NCBI RefSeq assembly: GCF_900102635.1 | Contig: NZ_FMZQ01000006.1 | Span: 1 to 64,000 of the forward strand | Length of the DNA stretch: 64,000 nucleotides | Direction: 5' to 3' | DNA from: Ectopseudomonas chengduensis | Lineage (GTDB): Bacteria > Pseudomonadota > Gammaproteobacteria > Pseudomonadales > Pseudomonadaceae | In this document: piece after piece, positions 31,735 through 39,128 of the stretch | How the letters are laid out: every line of letters starts with the position of its first letter | Position numbering within the stretch: position 1 is the stretch's first letter | Notes under the pieces: generated by a model | The model's input: only the letters and a program-made list of their open reading frames with translations | What the model was told of the DNA's origin: nothing | Database searches by the model: none | Position numbers and translations under genes: made by a program

Positions 31735-32487
31735 ATGGCTCAGATCGACCGTTCGTTCATCGGCGAGGGCATCATCTACGCTCGCGCCTACCAGTCTCAG
31801 GATCCGCTGCTGGATATCGGCAACTGCGACACCTTCAACATCAGCTTCACCAGCGACCGCCAGACGCTGCGCAACTTCCGTGGTGGCGGTGGCAACCGCA
31901 ACGTGCGCGAGATCGTCACGGACGTGACCTCGACCATCGGCATGTACGACATGACCGCGACCAACCTGGCGCGCTCGACGCGCTCCACCGTTGTCGCCGT
32001 GGCTGCGGGCACCGTTACCGATGAGCTGCGCATCAGCGCGGGTGTCGAGGGGGAGCTGATCCCGTTCAAGCACCTGCCCGACCTCACCCAGCCGGTAACC
32101 GTGAAAACGGCTGGCGATGTCGCGCTGCAGGCCAGCACCGACTACCTGCTGACCCCGCACGGCATCATCGTCACCGCCAACAGCAACATCGACGATACCG
32201 GCGTAAAACTCACCTACACCAAGCGCAAAGCCAGCGCTGTGCAGATGCTTAACGGCAGCCAGGTGGAGCTGGAGCTGCTCATCGCCGGCCTCAACGACGC
32301 ACAGAGCGGCGAGCCCTACAGCCTGGTGGTGCGCCGCGCCAAGTTCGGCCTGCTCAGCGAGCTGCCTGTGTTCGGCCAGGAATACCTGCGCCTGGAAGGC
32401 CCAGCCGAGCTGTTGGCTGATCCGCTGGTCACCGCCACCGACCTGTCCAAGTTCTGCGAGATGAACCTGGTGGATAAGGCGGCCTGA
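31735..32487 (+). CDS. major tail tube protein
   Basis: The 250-residue product lies right after the tail-completion genes and has a compact tube-domain-like sequence (YARAYQSQDPLLDIGNCDTF, then DVTSTIGMYDMTATNLARST and VQMLNGSQVELELLIAGL). Tube proteins polymerise to form the tail. It ends where the inserted immunity cassette starts. Confidence 0.75.
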   Translation: MAQIDRSFIGEGIIYARAYQSQDPLLDIGNCDTFNISFTSDRQTLRNFRGGGGNRNVREIVTDVTSTIGMYDMTATNLARSTRSTVVAVAAGTVTDELRISAGVEGELIPFKHLPDLTQPVTVKTAGDVALQASTDYLLTPHGIIVTANSNIDDTGVKLTYTKRKASAVQMLNGSQVELELLIAGLNDAQSGEPYSLVVRRAKFGLLSELPVFGQEYLRLEGPAELLADPLVTATDLSKFCEMNLVDKAA

Positions 32488-32507
32488 TGCTGTGGGCCAG
32501 GGATGGC

Positions 32508-33164
32508 CTAGTCGGCAATCGACGCAGGGAAAACAGACTCCCGGTAGATGCGGAGGGTGCCTTGCCGCATTCGCGTAAACACGGCAGCTTCCAGGCCGCT
32601 GGAGATCGCGCGCTTATGGAAGTGCTCATCTGCCACGAATAGGCAGTCGGTGTACCACCCCATATCTGATGGGGTTCCGCCAAGCGCGTCGACCTGGGCA
32701 TAGCATTCGCGGCGGGAGCGATCTTTGAATGGGCCGGTGAAGTCGCAGAGTTTTCCCCTGACAGCAAAGTCGGCGGGAGGTGTATCGAAGAGCTGCGGGT
32801 AAATGTCCCCGAAGGTCGGAAGGTCGGCTTTGACAAGGTCTTGAAGCGGGAAGCCGTCATAGCGCTCAGCGAATAGGGTGGTGAGCAGTATCAAAAGGTC
32901 GCGCTCAACAACTGGCTCCCAGCAGCCACTGTCAGTCGCCTGGTGTAGCGCAGCTCTGAGCATGTTGTAGGGGAAGAAGTCCAGGTACGGGTGGGCCGAA
33001 AGAAGCAGCTCGAAATTGGCTGCTCTCGACTGGGTGAGAGCACCGTCTGAAACGGCCAGTTGAGCGGCTTCTTTGATCGGCGTGAAGAAGTCCGGCAGTT
33101 CTTCGCGATCTCGCGCACGGGCTGCAGCTTTGATCCTGGCTTTATCTGGTTTGGCTGATGGCAT
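32508..33164 (-). CDS. BRCT-domain-like protein (antisense cargo gene)
   Basis: The 218-residue product, on the minus strand within late genes, has a helical N-terminal half. Its C-terminal part has the BRCT pattern: GKLCDFTGPFKDRSRRECYAQ, then DALGGTPSDMGWYTDCLFVA and LEAAVFTRMRQGTLRIYRES. BRCT modules bind DNA ends or partners. The gene is absent from the ordinary lambda-type order and lies in the inserted block between tail tube and tape measure. It may be expressed in the lysogen, which would make it a moron; that is inferred. Confidence 0.5.
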   Translation of the reverse strand: MPSAKPDKARIKAAARARDREELPDFFTPIKEAAQLAVSDGALTQSRAANFELLLSAHPYLDFFPYNMLRAALHQATDSGCWEPVVERDLLILLTTLFAERYDGFPLQDLVKADLPTFGDIYPQLFDTPPADFAVRGKLCDFTGPFKDRSRRECYAQVDALGGTPSDMGWYTDCLFVADEHFHKRAISSGLEAAVFTRMRQGTLRIYRESVFPASIAD

Positions 33165-33186
33165 GGCCGCTCCTTGGCATGTGGGG

Positions 33187-33453
33187 TTACTTTTTCTTGG
33201 CTGCTGCTAGGTGTTTCAACTGCTCCAGCACTATCTCTAAGTTCAGCTGTAGTTCTTCCAGGTCCGGCAATGGCCCCTTTGTAGCAGGCTCTACAGCCCG
33301 GATGATCCGGTGGATTTCTGGAGAGAAGCTTTCTTCCAGCCGAGCAATGATTTCAGCAGTTGCTGAGCGCTTGTTGTGTTTCGCAGCCTCTTCCACCTTT
33401 GTCTTGAGGGCGGCAGGGATACGAAGGTTGAACTGTGGATCTGTGCGGCTCAT
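33187..33453 (-). CDS. Arc/Mnt-type ribbon-helix-helix repressor
   Basis: The 88-residue product starts SRTDPQFNLRIPAALKTKVE, the Arc/Mnt DNA-binding strand and helix, continues KRSATAEIIARLEESF, and has a coiled-coil tail (LEELQLNLEIVLEQLKHLAA), as tetramer-forming Mnt does. It is divergent from a second Arc-like gene and from an antirepressor gene, the arrangement of the P22 immI region. ATG 33453 is chosen; a longer form from 33492 is possible. No good ribosome site is visible. Confidence 0.78.
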   Translation of the reverse strand: MSRTDPQFNLRIPAALKTKVEEAAKHNKRSATAEIIARLEESFSPEIHRIIRAVEPATKGPLPDLEELQLNLEIVLEQLKHLAAAKKK

Positions 33454-33460
33454 GGGAGTA

Positions 33461-33541
33461 GTTCTGATTAACAGAACATGAGGATGCATCACGGTGCTAT
33501 TGACGGCAATGCATCACCGTTCTATAACTATGCATCACCGT
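33461..33541. promoter_or_regulatory. operator region of the Arc-type repressors
   Basis: A perfect palindrome GTTCTG-ATTAA-CAGAAC lies at 33461-33477. Three direct repeats of ATGCATCACSGT follow at 33484-33495, 33509-33520 and 33530-33541. The two motifs sit between the divergent Arc-type genes, one near each, which suggests one motif per repressor. Confidence 0.6.
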
Positions 33542-33561
33542 AATACATAGAGGAACGTGAA

Positions 33562-33711
33562 GTGAGCAGAGCAGACACGCAAACCAATGTTCGGATGCCT
33601 GATTCCTTGAAGGCTTGGCTGCAGGAGCAGGCAGCTGCCAACCGTCGCAGCTTCACTGCTGAGGTGGTTATCCGGCTTGAAGAGTCGAAAAAGTTGCAGG
33701 AGGCAGCGTGA
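33562..33711 (+). CDS. second Arc-type ribbon-helix-helix repressor, 49 aa
   Basis: A GTG at 33562 after GAGGA opens a frame encoding TQTNVRMPDSLKAWLQEQAA, then RRSFTAEVVIRLEES, exactly an Arc-family fold and close to the 53 residues of P22 Arc. It ends overlapping a possible GTG start of the antirepressor frame. By analogy with P22 it should repress the antirepressor promoter. Confidence 0.75.
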   Translation: MSRADTQTNVRMPDSLKAWLQEQAAANRRSFTAEVVIRLEESKKLQEAA

Positions 33712-33714
33712 CGC

Positions 33715-33752
33715 TGAAAAAGAAAAGCCCCGGCATTGCGGGCCAGGGCTTT
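33715..33752 (-). terminator. minus-strand terminator between arc and ant, possible sar-like RNA end
   Basis: On the minus strand a hairpin (AAAGCCC ... GGGCTTT, 33724-33752) is followed by TTTTCTTTTTC, a good intrinsic terminator for leftward transcription. In P22, the sar antisense RNA ends between arc and ant. A leftward promoter inside ant would be needed and has not been identified. Confidence 0.45.
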
Positions 33753-33779
33753 GGTGTAAATCATTACGAGGCGATTCAC

Positions 33780-34784
33780 ATGGAAAATACTAACGCAATT
33801 TCGAAAGAAAACAATGCCCAGCTCGGCACCGTCGAGTTCCTTGGTAAGGCGCTGACCGTTATCAATACCGGCTCCCAGCTGCTGGTCGCTATGAAGCCGA
33901 TCTGCGAAGGCATCGGCCTGGATTGGAAATCCCAATACGAGCGTATCAAGCGCGACGAGGTGCTCTCCAAAGGTATGGTCGTCATGACCACGCCTTCAGC
34001 GGGTGGAGACCAGCGCACCACTTGCCTGCCGCTCAACCTGCTTAATGGCTGGTTGTTTGGTGTCGATTCCAAACGCTGTAAGCCTTTCATTCGCCAGGCG
34101 CTGGTTCGCTACAAATTCGAGTGCTACGACGCGCTGGCGGCCTACTGGCAGCAATGCAGCACGAAAGCATTGCCTTCACCAGCCGCGCTGCCTGCGCCTG
34201 AAGAGGCTGAGCGCGTCACCCACGCTTTCCGTGGTTCGCGTGTCGAGTTTCTGGTTGATGGTCGGCAGGTGTGGGTCAAGGCCAGTTGCATCACCACGGC
34301 GCTGGGCCTGGGCAGCTCTGACCGCATCACCCGCAGCTTGGCCGATGACCGCAAGGTCTACCGTATGCGCGGGCAGCAAAAGCATGTGTTCATCGACCCC
34401 GCTGCCGCGTTGCGTGCCGCGGGCTACGTGCGCGAGAGCGAGAAGGCAAAGGTCTGGGAAGAATGGCTGACCGGCGTGCTGAAAACCTTCGATGCCGATG
34501 TGCAGAAGGCTGCCCTGGTCGAAGCCTTGGTGCCGGGGCAGACGCCCGTGGAGCGGTACGGCTTGGAGCAATTGCTGGATACCAAGATGCTGTTCAGCCT
34601 GGACGAACAGGGCAGGGCGCAGGTGAAGCCGATCCCGCCCGGTGCACTGATCGTCACACCAGAGCGGCTGGCGGAAGTGCTGCGTGACCCGTTCACGGTG
34701 CCGGTGGAGTACCTGCCCAACTTGATGCAGGTTATCGCCGGCCGCATGGGGGCTGTGCTCCAGCACGCTCTGCCAAGCCGTTAA
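33780..34784 (+). CDS. ant: phage antirepressor (P22 Ant-type N-terminal domain)
   Basis: The N-terminal domain is of the P22_AR_N family: VEFLGKALTVINTGSQLLVA, MKPICEGIGLDWKSQYERIK and TTCLPLNLLNGWLFGVDSK (about 20-90). The C-terminal half (EFLVDGRQVWVKASCITTAL and following) is a second domain found in several antirepressors. Ant proteins bind CI-type repressors and inactivate them. ATG 33780 gives 334 residues. A GTG at 33708 overlapping the Arc stop gives 358 and has a stronger AGGAGG site, so initiation is ambiguous. Confidence 0.85.
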   Translation: MENTNAISKENNAQLGTVEFLGKALTVINTGSQLLVAMKPICEGIGLDWKSQYERIKRDEVLSKGMVVMTTPSAGGDQRTTCLPLNLLNGWLFGVDSKRCKPFIRQALVRYKFECYDALAAYWQQCSTKALPSPAALPAPEEAERVTHAFRGSRVEFLVDGRQVWVKASCITTALGLGSSDRITRSLADDRKVYRMRGQQKHVFIDPAAALRAAGYVRESEKAKVWEEWLTGVLKTFDADVQKAALVEALVPGQTPVERYGLEQLLDTKMLFSLDEQGRAQVKPIPPGALIVTPERLAEVLRDPFTVPVEYLPNLMQVIAGRMGAVLQHALPSR

Positions 34785-34847
34785 TAAACCGCATTGCCGA
34801 TAACCCAGCCAGGTGCTGGGTTTCGGTGTTGGTGCAGATGGGCTACA

Positions 34848-34874
34848 TTCCCTCCCATGTCCAAAGGGAGGGAA
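34848..34874 (+). promoter_or_regulatory. hairpin that sequesters a Shine-Dalgarno sequence
   Basis: TTCCCTCCC (34848-34856) pairs perfectly with GGGAGGGAA (34866-34874) across a 9-base loop. The second arm is the ribosome site of the gene starting at 34880. If formed, it would block translation, so this may be a switch or a guard against read-through translation. Confidence 0.55.
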
Positions 34875-34879
34875 ACCCG

Positions 34880-35266
34880 ATGCAGTGTCCGAGTTGTGAA
34901 CATGAAGCGCCGCAGGCTGATTTTGGCGAACCGTTACGGTGCCCGAAGTGTGGCGCCTACTATGACAAGGCGCTCAAGATGAAGCTCTCAGCCGCCCTGG
35001 CCAGCTCGGCTACACCCGTTGCTGAGCCTGCGCCTGCGAAAAAACCTGCGTTCACGTTGGCTGCCGACCATGTTGCCGTGGCAACAAGAGGCCTGGATGG
35101 TGCTCAACCAGTTGTTGTTGTAGACGTGCAAATGCGCTTTTGGTCGATGGTGGTGTTCATCATTAAATGGGCGCTGGCGTCAATTCCGGCATTGCTAATC
35201 CTGATGATGTTCTTTGCTGGCGTCGTTTCGTTTATGGGCGGCCTGTTAGGCACGGCGCTCAAGTAG
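34880..35266 (+). CDS. zinc-ribbon membrane protein, 128 aa
   Basis: It starts MQCPSCEHEAPQADFGEPLR with paired cysteines (CPSC, CPKC). A linker of about 60 residues follows, then two hydrophobic stretches near the C-terminus (FIIKWALASIPALLILMMFF; GVVSFMGGLLGT). The AT-rich surroundings, own leader hairpin and own terminator (35284) make it a self-contained unit. Such lysogen-expressed membrane proteins often affect superinfection, but no function can be claimed. It closes the cargo block before the tape measure gene. Confidence 0.65.
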   Translation: MQCPSCEHEAPQADFGEPLRCPKCGAYYDKALKMKLSAALASSATPVAEPAPAKKPAFTLAADHVAVATRGLDGAQPVVVVDVQMRFWSMVVFIIKWALASIPALLILMMFFAGVVSFMGGLLGTALK

Positions 35267-35283
35267 TAGCTAATTAATTAAAG

Positions 35284-35308
35284 AAACCCGCTTCGGCGGG
35301 TTTTTTAT
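35284..35308 (+). terminator. terminator after the immunity cargo block
   Basis: AAACCCGC (35284-35291) pairs with GCGGGTTT (35296-35303) across TTCG and runs into TTTT. It separates the cargo genes from the tape measure gene, whose ribosome site CCTGGAGA follows. Confidence 0.85.
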
Positions 35309-35323
35309 TACCTGGAGAAAGGT

Positions 35324-38300
35324 ATGGCCGGCCTGAAAGAGCGCCTGATTCAGTTTGTGCTGCGGGGCAAGGATGAGCTCTCGCCCGAGGCGAAAAAGTC
35401 TGAGGAGGCGCTTAACAGTCTGAAGGAAGCCAGCGAGCAGCTCGGTCAGGCGCTGGACAATGCCAAGGAAGCCCAAGGTCTGGCCAAGGCGCTGGAGCAA
35501 ACCCAGCGCGCCGTCGAGGTGGCCAAGCGCAACCTGGGCGATGCAGAGAAGCAGGTGACCGACCTGCGTGATGCTTTGAGCAAAACGCCGGAAGCCGCTG
35601 GGCTGCAGCAGTCCCTCAAGGATGCAGAGCGCGAAGCCAGCCGCAGCCGTCGGCAGTTGAACGCGCTGACCCAGCAACTGGCCGATGCCGAGAAGGCGGC
35701 AAAGGCTGCCGGTGTAAATACCGATGGCCTGAGCGATGAACAACAGCGCCTGGCCGGCGAGGTGGACAAGGCCAGAAGGGCGTTGGACGAGAACAACGCC
35801 CAGCTCAAAGCAGTCCAGAGGGAGCAGGCAGCCGCGGCGCGCGCCACGGCTGAGCATGGCTCAAGGGTCGAGTCGCTTAGAGGGGCGATGAGTGCCGGTG
35901 CCAAGCAGATCCTGGGTTTCGCTGCTGCTTACGTCTCGCTGAACGCTGCTATGGGCCTCGTCCAGCGCGGGCTTTCGCTGGTGTCGCAGGGCATCCGCGC
36001 CGTTGCGATGGACGGCTCAGACAAGCAACAGGCGCTGGCTCAGTTGGAGGCCACGCTGGCTTCCACCGGGCGGCAAGCGGAGTTCACCACGCAGCAGCTG
36101 CTGGACATGGCCGATGCCATGGAATCCAGCTCAATGCTCACCGCCGAGCAGGTGCAGTCGGCTCAGGCGCGGTTGCTGTCGTACACGGACGTTGCCGCGA
36201 ATGAGTTCCCGCGTGCCCTGCAGATCGTGATCGATCAGCAGCAGCGCCTGGGCATCAGTGCTGAGCAATCGGCCGAGATCGTGGGCCGTGCCCTGCAGTC
36301 GCCGTCGAAGGCCATGGCCGCTTTGGGGCGCCAAGGCTTCACCCTGGAGGCTGGCCAGCAGCGGTTGCTCAAGCAGCTGGAAGCCACCGGCCGAATGGCA
36401 GAGGCGCAGTCCATCATCATGGACATGCTGACCGAGGCCTATGGCGGTGCAGCCGCTGCGGCGCGCATGAACACTTTCCAGGGCTTGCTCAAGGACATCA
36501 CTGACCGCTTCGGTGACTTCGCCAGCCAGGTGGCCAACTCCGGCGCGTTTGAGTACATGCAGCGCAAGCTGGTGGATTTGAGCGACTACCTTGACCAGAT
36601 GGCCAGCGACGGCCGCCTGGATCGCTTGGCCGAAGGGCTCAGCAAGGGTTTCATCCAAGGGGTTGAATGGGCTGAGCGATTCGCAAAGAAGCTGCTGGAT
36701 ATCGACTTTCAGAAGGCGACCGATGACGCTGCGGCCTGGTTCAGCAGTCTCGGGCAGCACCTGGACGAAACCCAGCAGAAGCTTGCCGCATTCGTTCTGC
36801 CGTTTCGTGCGCTGTTCAATGGACTGACCTCCGGGCTCTCGTTGGTGGCTGCCGCGGTCACCAGCAAGATGAGTGAGGTGCTCGGGCTGGTTGATGAGGT
36901 GGCCAAGCGCCTACCCGATGCCATCGGTGGCGAGCGCTTGCGCAACTCGGTGCGTGCTGCGCGTGAGTCGCTGGACGGGCTCACCGCTGGTTTCGTGGCT
37001 CAGGTTGAGCAGGACGGTAAAGACATCCAGTCGGCCTGGGACGCGGCCATGGGTGGCATTGCTGAAAGCACCGAGACCAAGATGGCCGAGGTGACCGAGA
37101 CCATCAAGCTGGAGAGCGTCAGCCAGGCCGATTTCGTGCGCCAGGCTGTCACCTCGATGCAGGGCGCGCTGGATCAGATCAGCACTGCCAAGACGGTCGC
37201 GCAACTTCGCCAGGTCGGCGACGAAATGTATGCCGCCTATAAGCGTGGCGACATCAGCCAGCAGGAATACGCGGCCGGTTCTGTCGAGTTGAATCGTCGG
37301 CTGACCGAGCTGGGTGGCGCCGCCAAGAGCATGGCCGGTGACGTTGGTATTGCGGCCGAAAGCCTCGAGTCCCTGACCGACGTGCAGCGGGCGATCAGCG
37401 ACGCAAAAACCGACCGCGACATTACGGCGATCCGCACCGCCATCAAGCGGCTCTACGATGAAGGCAAAATCGGCGCGGCTGAGTACAACGCCGAGCTGGC
37501 CAAGCTGAGCGCCCGCCAGAAGGAACTGACGCAGGCCCTGCAGGGCAGCAAGAAAGCCCAGGACGATAAGAACGACTCGGACAAAGAGGCCATCGTCACC
37601 AGCGAGCAGCTGCGCCGCGAGAGCGGCAAGCGCATGGAAGCCGAGCGTAAGGCCGGCGATGAAGCGATGCAGCGGCGCCGGAAAGAGTCCAGCGCCGCAC
37701 AGCGCGACATGTCCGCCATGGAGGACTTCTACAGCGGCGTCATGAGCCGCGCGCGTGAAGGTGTTGCGGGCTTGAGCCGTGCCGCCCTGGAGGCCTTCGA
37801 CGCGCTGCGCAATATCAGCACGGCGTCACCGAGCATCGACACCAGCAGCTTGGATGCAACACGCACCAGCCTGGAGTCGGTATCCAAGGCATTGGGTGAC
37901 GTGCGCGCGGCGCTGGCGATGCCGATGCAAAGCAGCCTAGCCCGCTGGATGGCAGAAACCCAGCAGGCCAGCCTGCAGACGCAACAGGCGTTTCTGTCGC
38001 AGAAGGCCAGTCTGCAATCGCTGATGCAGAGCTATGAGCGAGGCTCGATCACGGCTCAGCAGTTCGTGCGCCGGGCCAACAGCATGAAGCATGCGCTGAG
38101 CCTGTTGGATGAATCCGACCTGAGCGGCCTGGAATCGGCCATCGAGGCCGCCAACCAGCGCATGCAGCAGATGGGGCAATCCACGCGCAGCACGCTGGAA
38201 AGCCTGCAGGACGAACTGGACGGACTGCAGGGCCGGCAAGACGACATCGAGCGGCGCCGGTTTGCCGCTCGCCAGCGTGAGCTGCAGGCGCAGCTCGCCG

Positions 38301-38638
38301 AGGCACAGGCGAGCGGTGATGCACAGGCGGTGGCCAACGCCAGTCGTGCCCTTGGCCTGCTGCGGCAGATCGAGAGCGAGAGTGCGCAGCAGCGCCAGGC
38401 CGAGGAACAGAAAAAGCGCATGGAAGCGGAGCAGGCCAGGCAGGCAGAGGAACAGGAAAAGCGCATGGAAGCGGAGCAGGCCACCCAGCCAGCGCCCACG
38501 CAGCAGCCGGAACAGCCGAGCAAGGTTATCCGCCTGGAGATTCCGGGCAGCCCTGCTGTTGATGTGTCCGTGAGCGGTGACGCCGCCGAAGCCGACCTGC
38601 TGAGCATTCTCGAACAAGCCGGCTTGAGGAGCCTGTAA
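35324..38638 (+). CDS. tail tape measure protein
   Basis: The 1104-residue product sets tail length. It is almost wholly helical and coiled-coil (LNSLKEASEQLGQALDNAKE, then many A/Q/E/K heptads), with a hydrophobic patch around 185-215 and another near 490-520. A repeated AEEQEKRMEAEQA-type stretch lies near the C-terminus (about 1025-1060). It is the longest helical late gene and follows tail tube genes after the cargo block. No peptidoglycan hydrolase domain is seen. Confidence 0.92.
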   Translation: MAGLKERLIQFVLRGKDELSPEAKKSEEALNSLKEASEQLGQALDNAKEAQGLAKALEQTQRAVEVAKRNLGDAEKQVTDLRDALSKTPEAAGLQQSLKDAEREASRSRRQLNALTQQLADAEKAAKAAGVNTDGLSDEQQRLAGEVDKARRALDENNAQLKAVQREQAAAARATAEHGSRVESLRGAMSAGAKQILGFAAAYVSLNAAMGLVQRGLSLVSQGIRAVAMDGSDKQQALAQLEATLASTGRQAEFTTQQLLDMADAMESSSMLTAEQVQSAQARLLSYTDVAANEFPRALQIVIDQQQRLGISAEQSAEIVGRALQSPSKAMAALGRQGFTLEAGQQRLLKQLEATGRMAEAQSIIMDMLTEAYGGAAAAARMNTFQGLLKDITDRFGDFASQVANSGAFEYMQRKLVDLSDYLDQMASDGRLDRLAEGLSKGFIQGVEWAERFAKKLLDIDFQKATDDAAAWFSSLGQHLDETQQKLAAFVLPFRALFNGLTSGLSLVAAAVTSKMSEVLGLVDEVAKRLPDAIGGERLRNSVRAARESLDGLTAGFVAQVEQDGKDIQSAWDAAMGGIAESTETKMAEVTETIKLESVSQADFVRQAVTSMQGALDQISTAKTVAQLRQVGDEMYAAYKRGDISQQEYAAGSVELNRRLTELGGAAKSMAGDVGIAAESLESLTDVQRAISDAKTDRDITAIRTAIKRLYDEGKIGAAEYNAELAKLSARQKELTQALQGSKKAQDDKNDSDKEAIVTSEQLRRESGKRMEAERKAGDEAMQRRRKESSAAQRDMSAMEDFYSGVMSRAREGVAGLSRAALEAFDALRNISTASPSIDTSSLDATRTSLESVSKALGDVRAALAMPMQSSLARWMAETQQASLQTQQAFLSQKASLQSLMQSYERGSITAQQFVRRANSMKHALSLLDESDLSGLESAIEAANQRMQQMGQSTRSTLESLQDELDGLQGRQDDIERRRFAARQRELQAQLAEAQASGDAQAVANASRALGLLRQIESESAQQRQAEEQKKRMEAEQARQAEEQEKRMEAEQATQPAPTQQPEQPSKVIRLEIPGSPAVDVSVSGDAAEADLLSILEQAGLRSL

Positions 38639-39084
38639 TGCAACTGACCCTGGATGACCTCGACCTGGCTGCCGAGCCGAACGTGGCTGGCGAGCAAATG
38701 GAGTGGGTGGACGAATGGGACTGGAACGCCATCGAGCAGGAGCAGGAACGCTCGCTGACCGGGGCGCTGATCGTGCAGGAGGGCGTCAAGCTGTACGGGC
38801 GCCCGATCACCCTGGCCAGCAACGGCGGCGCCTGGTTCACCCTGGCCACTGTTCGTGCGCTGGAAGCCATGGCCAGTGTGCGCGGGTCTGTGCACCTGCT
38901 CACGCTGCCGAGCGGCGAACAGCACTATGTGACGTGGAACCGCGTCGCGGGGCCTGTCGTTCAGGCTGTGCCGGTACACCGCACTGTCGCGCCTGGGCCT
39001 GACTGGCTCTACCAGCTCACCCTGCGCCTGATCACTGTGGCGCCGCCGCCAGCCCCTGAGCCGGAACCCGACCCCGAACCCTGA
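38638..39084 (+). CDS. tail-tip associated protein, 148 aa
   Basis: The start overlaps the tape measure stop (TAATG). The protein begins MQLTLDDLDLAAEPNVAGEQ and has a beta-rich middle and a Pro/Glu/Asp-rich end. Position after the tape measure gene suggests a distal tail role. No named family is recognised. Confidence 0.65.
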   Translation: MQLTLDDLDLAAEPNVAGEQMEWVDEWDWNAIEQEQERSLTGALIVQEGVKLYGRPITLASNGGAWFTLATVRALEAMASVRGSVHLLTLPSGEQHYVTWNRVAGPVVQAVPVHRTVAPGPDWLYQLTLRLITVAPPPAPEPEPDPEP

Positions 39085-39085
39085 C

Positions 39086-39108
39086 AGCCCGCCCCGTGCG
39101 GGCTTTTT
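39086..39108 (+). terminator. terminator within the tail operon
   Basis: AGCCCGC (39086-39092) pairs with GCGGGCT (39098-39104), followed by TTTT. The next gene's CCTGGAGA ribosome site follows directly, as after the terminators at 35284 and 46717. Late transcription has to pass it, implying antitermination or a partial effect. Confidence 0.75.
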
Positions 39109-39128
39109 GTTGCCTGGAGATTGATGGC

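Noticed and set aside
31500-35320. Search for tail chaperone genes with a slippery frameshift site
   Set aside because: No overlapping pair of frames was found before the tape measure gene; the interval holds the immunity cargo instead.
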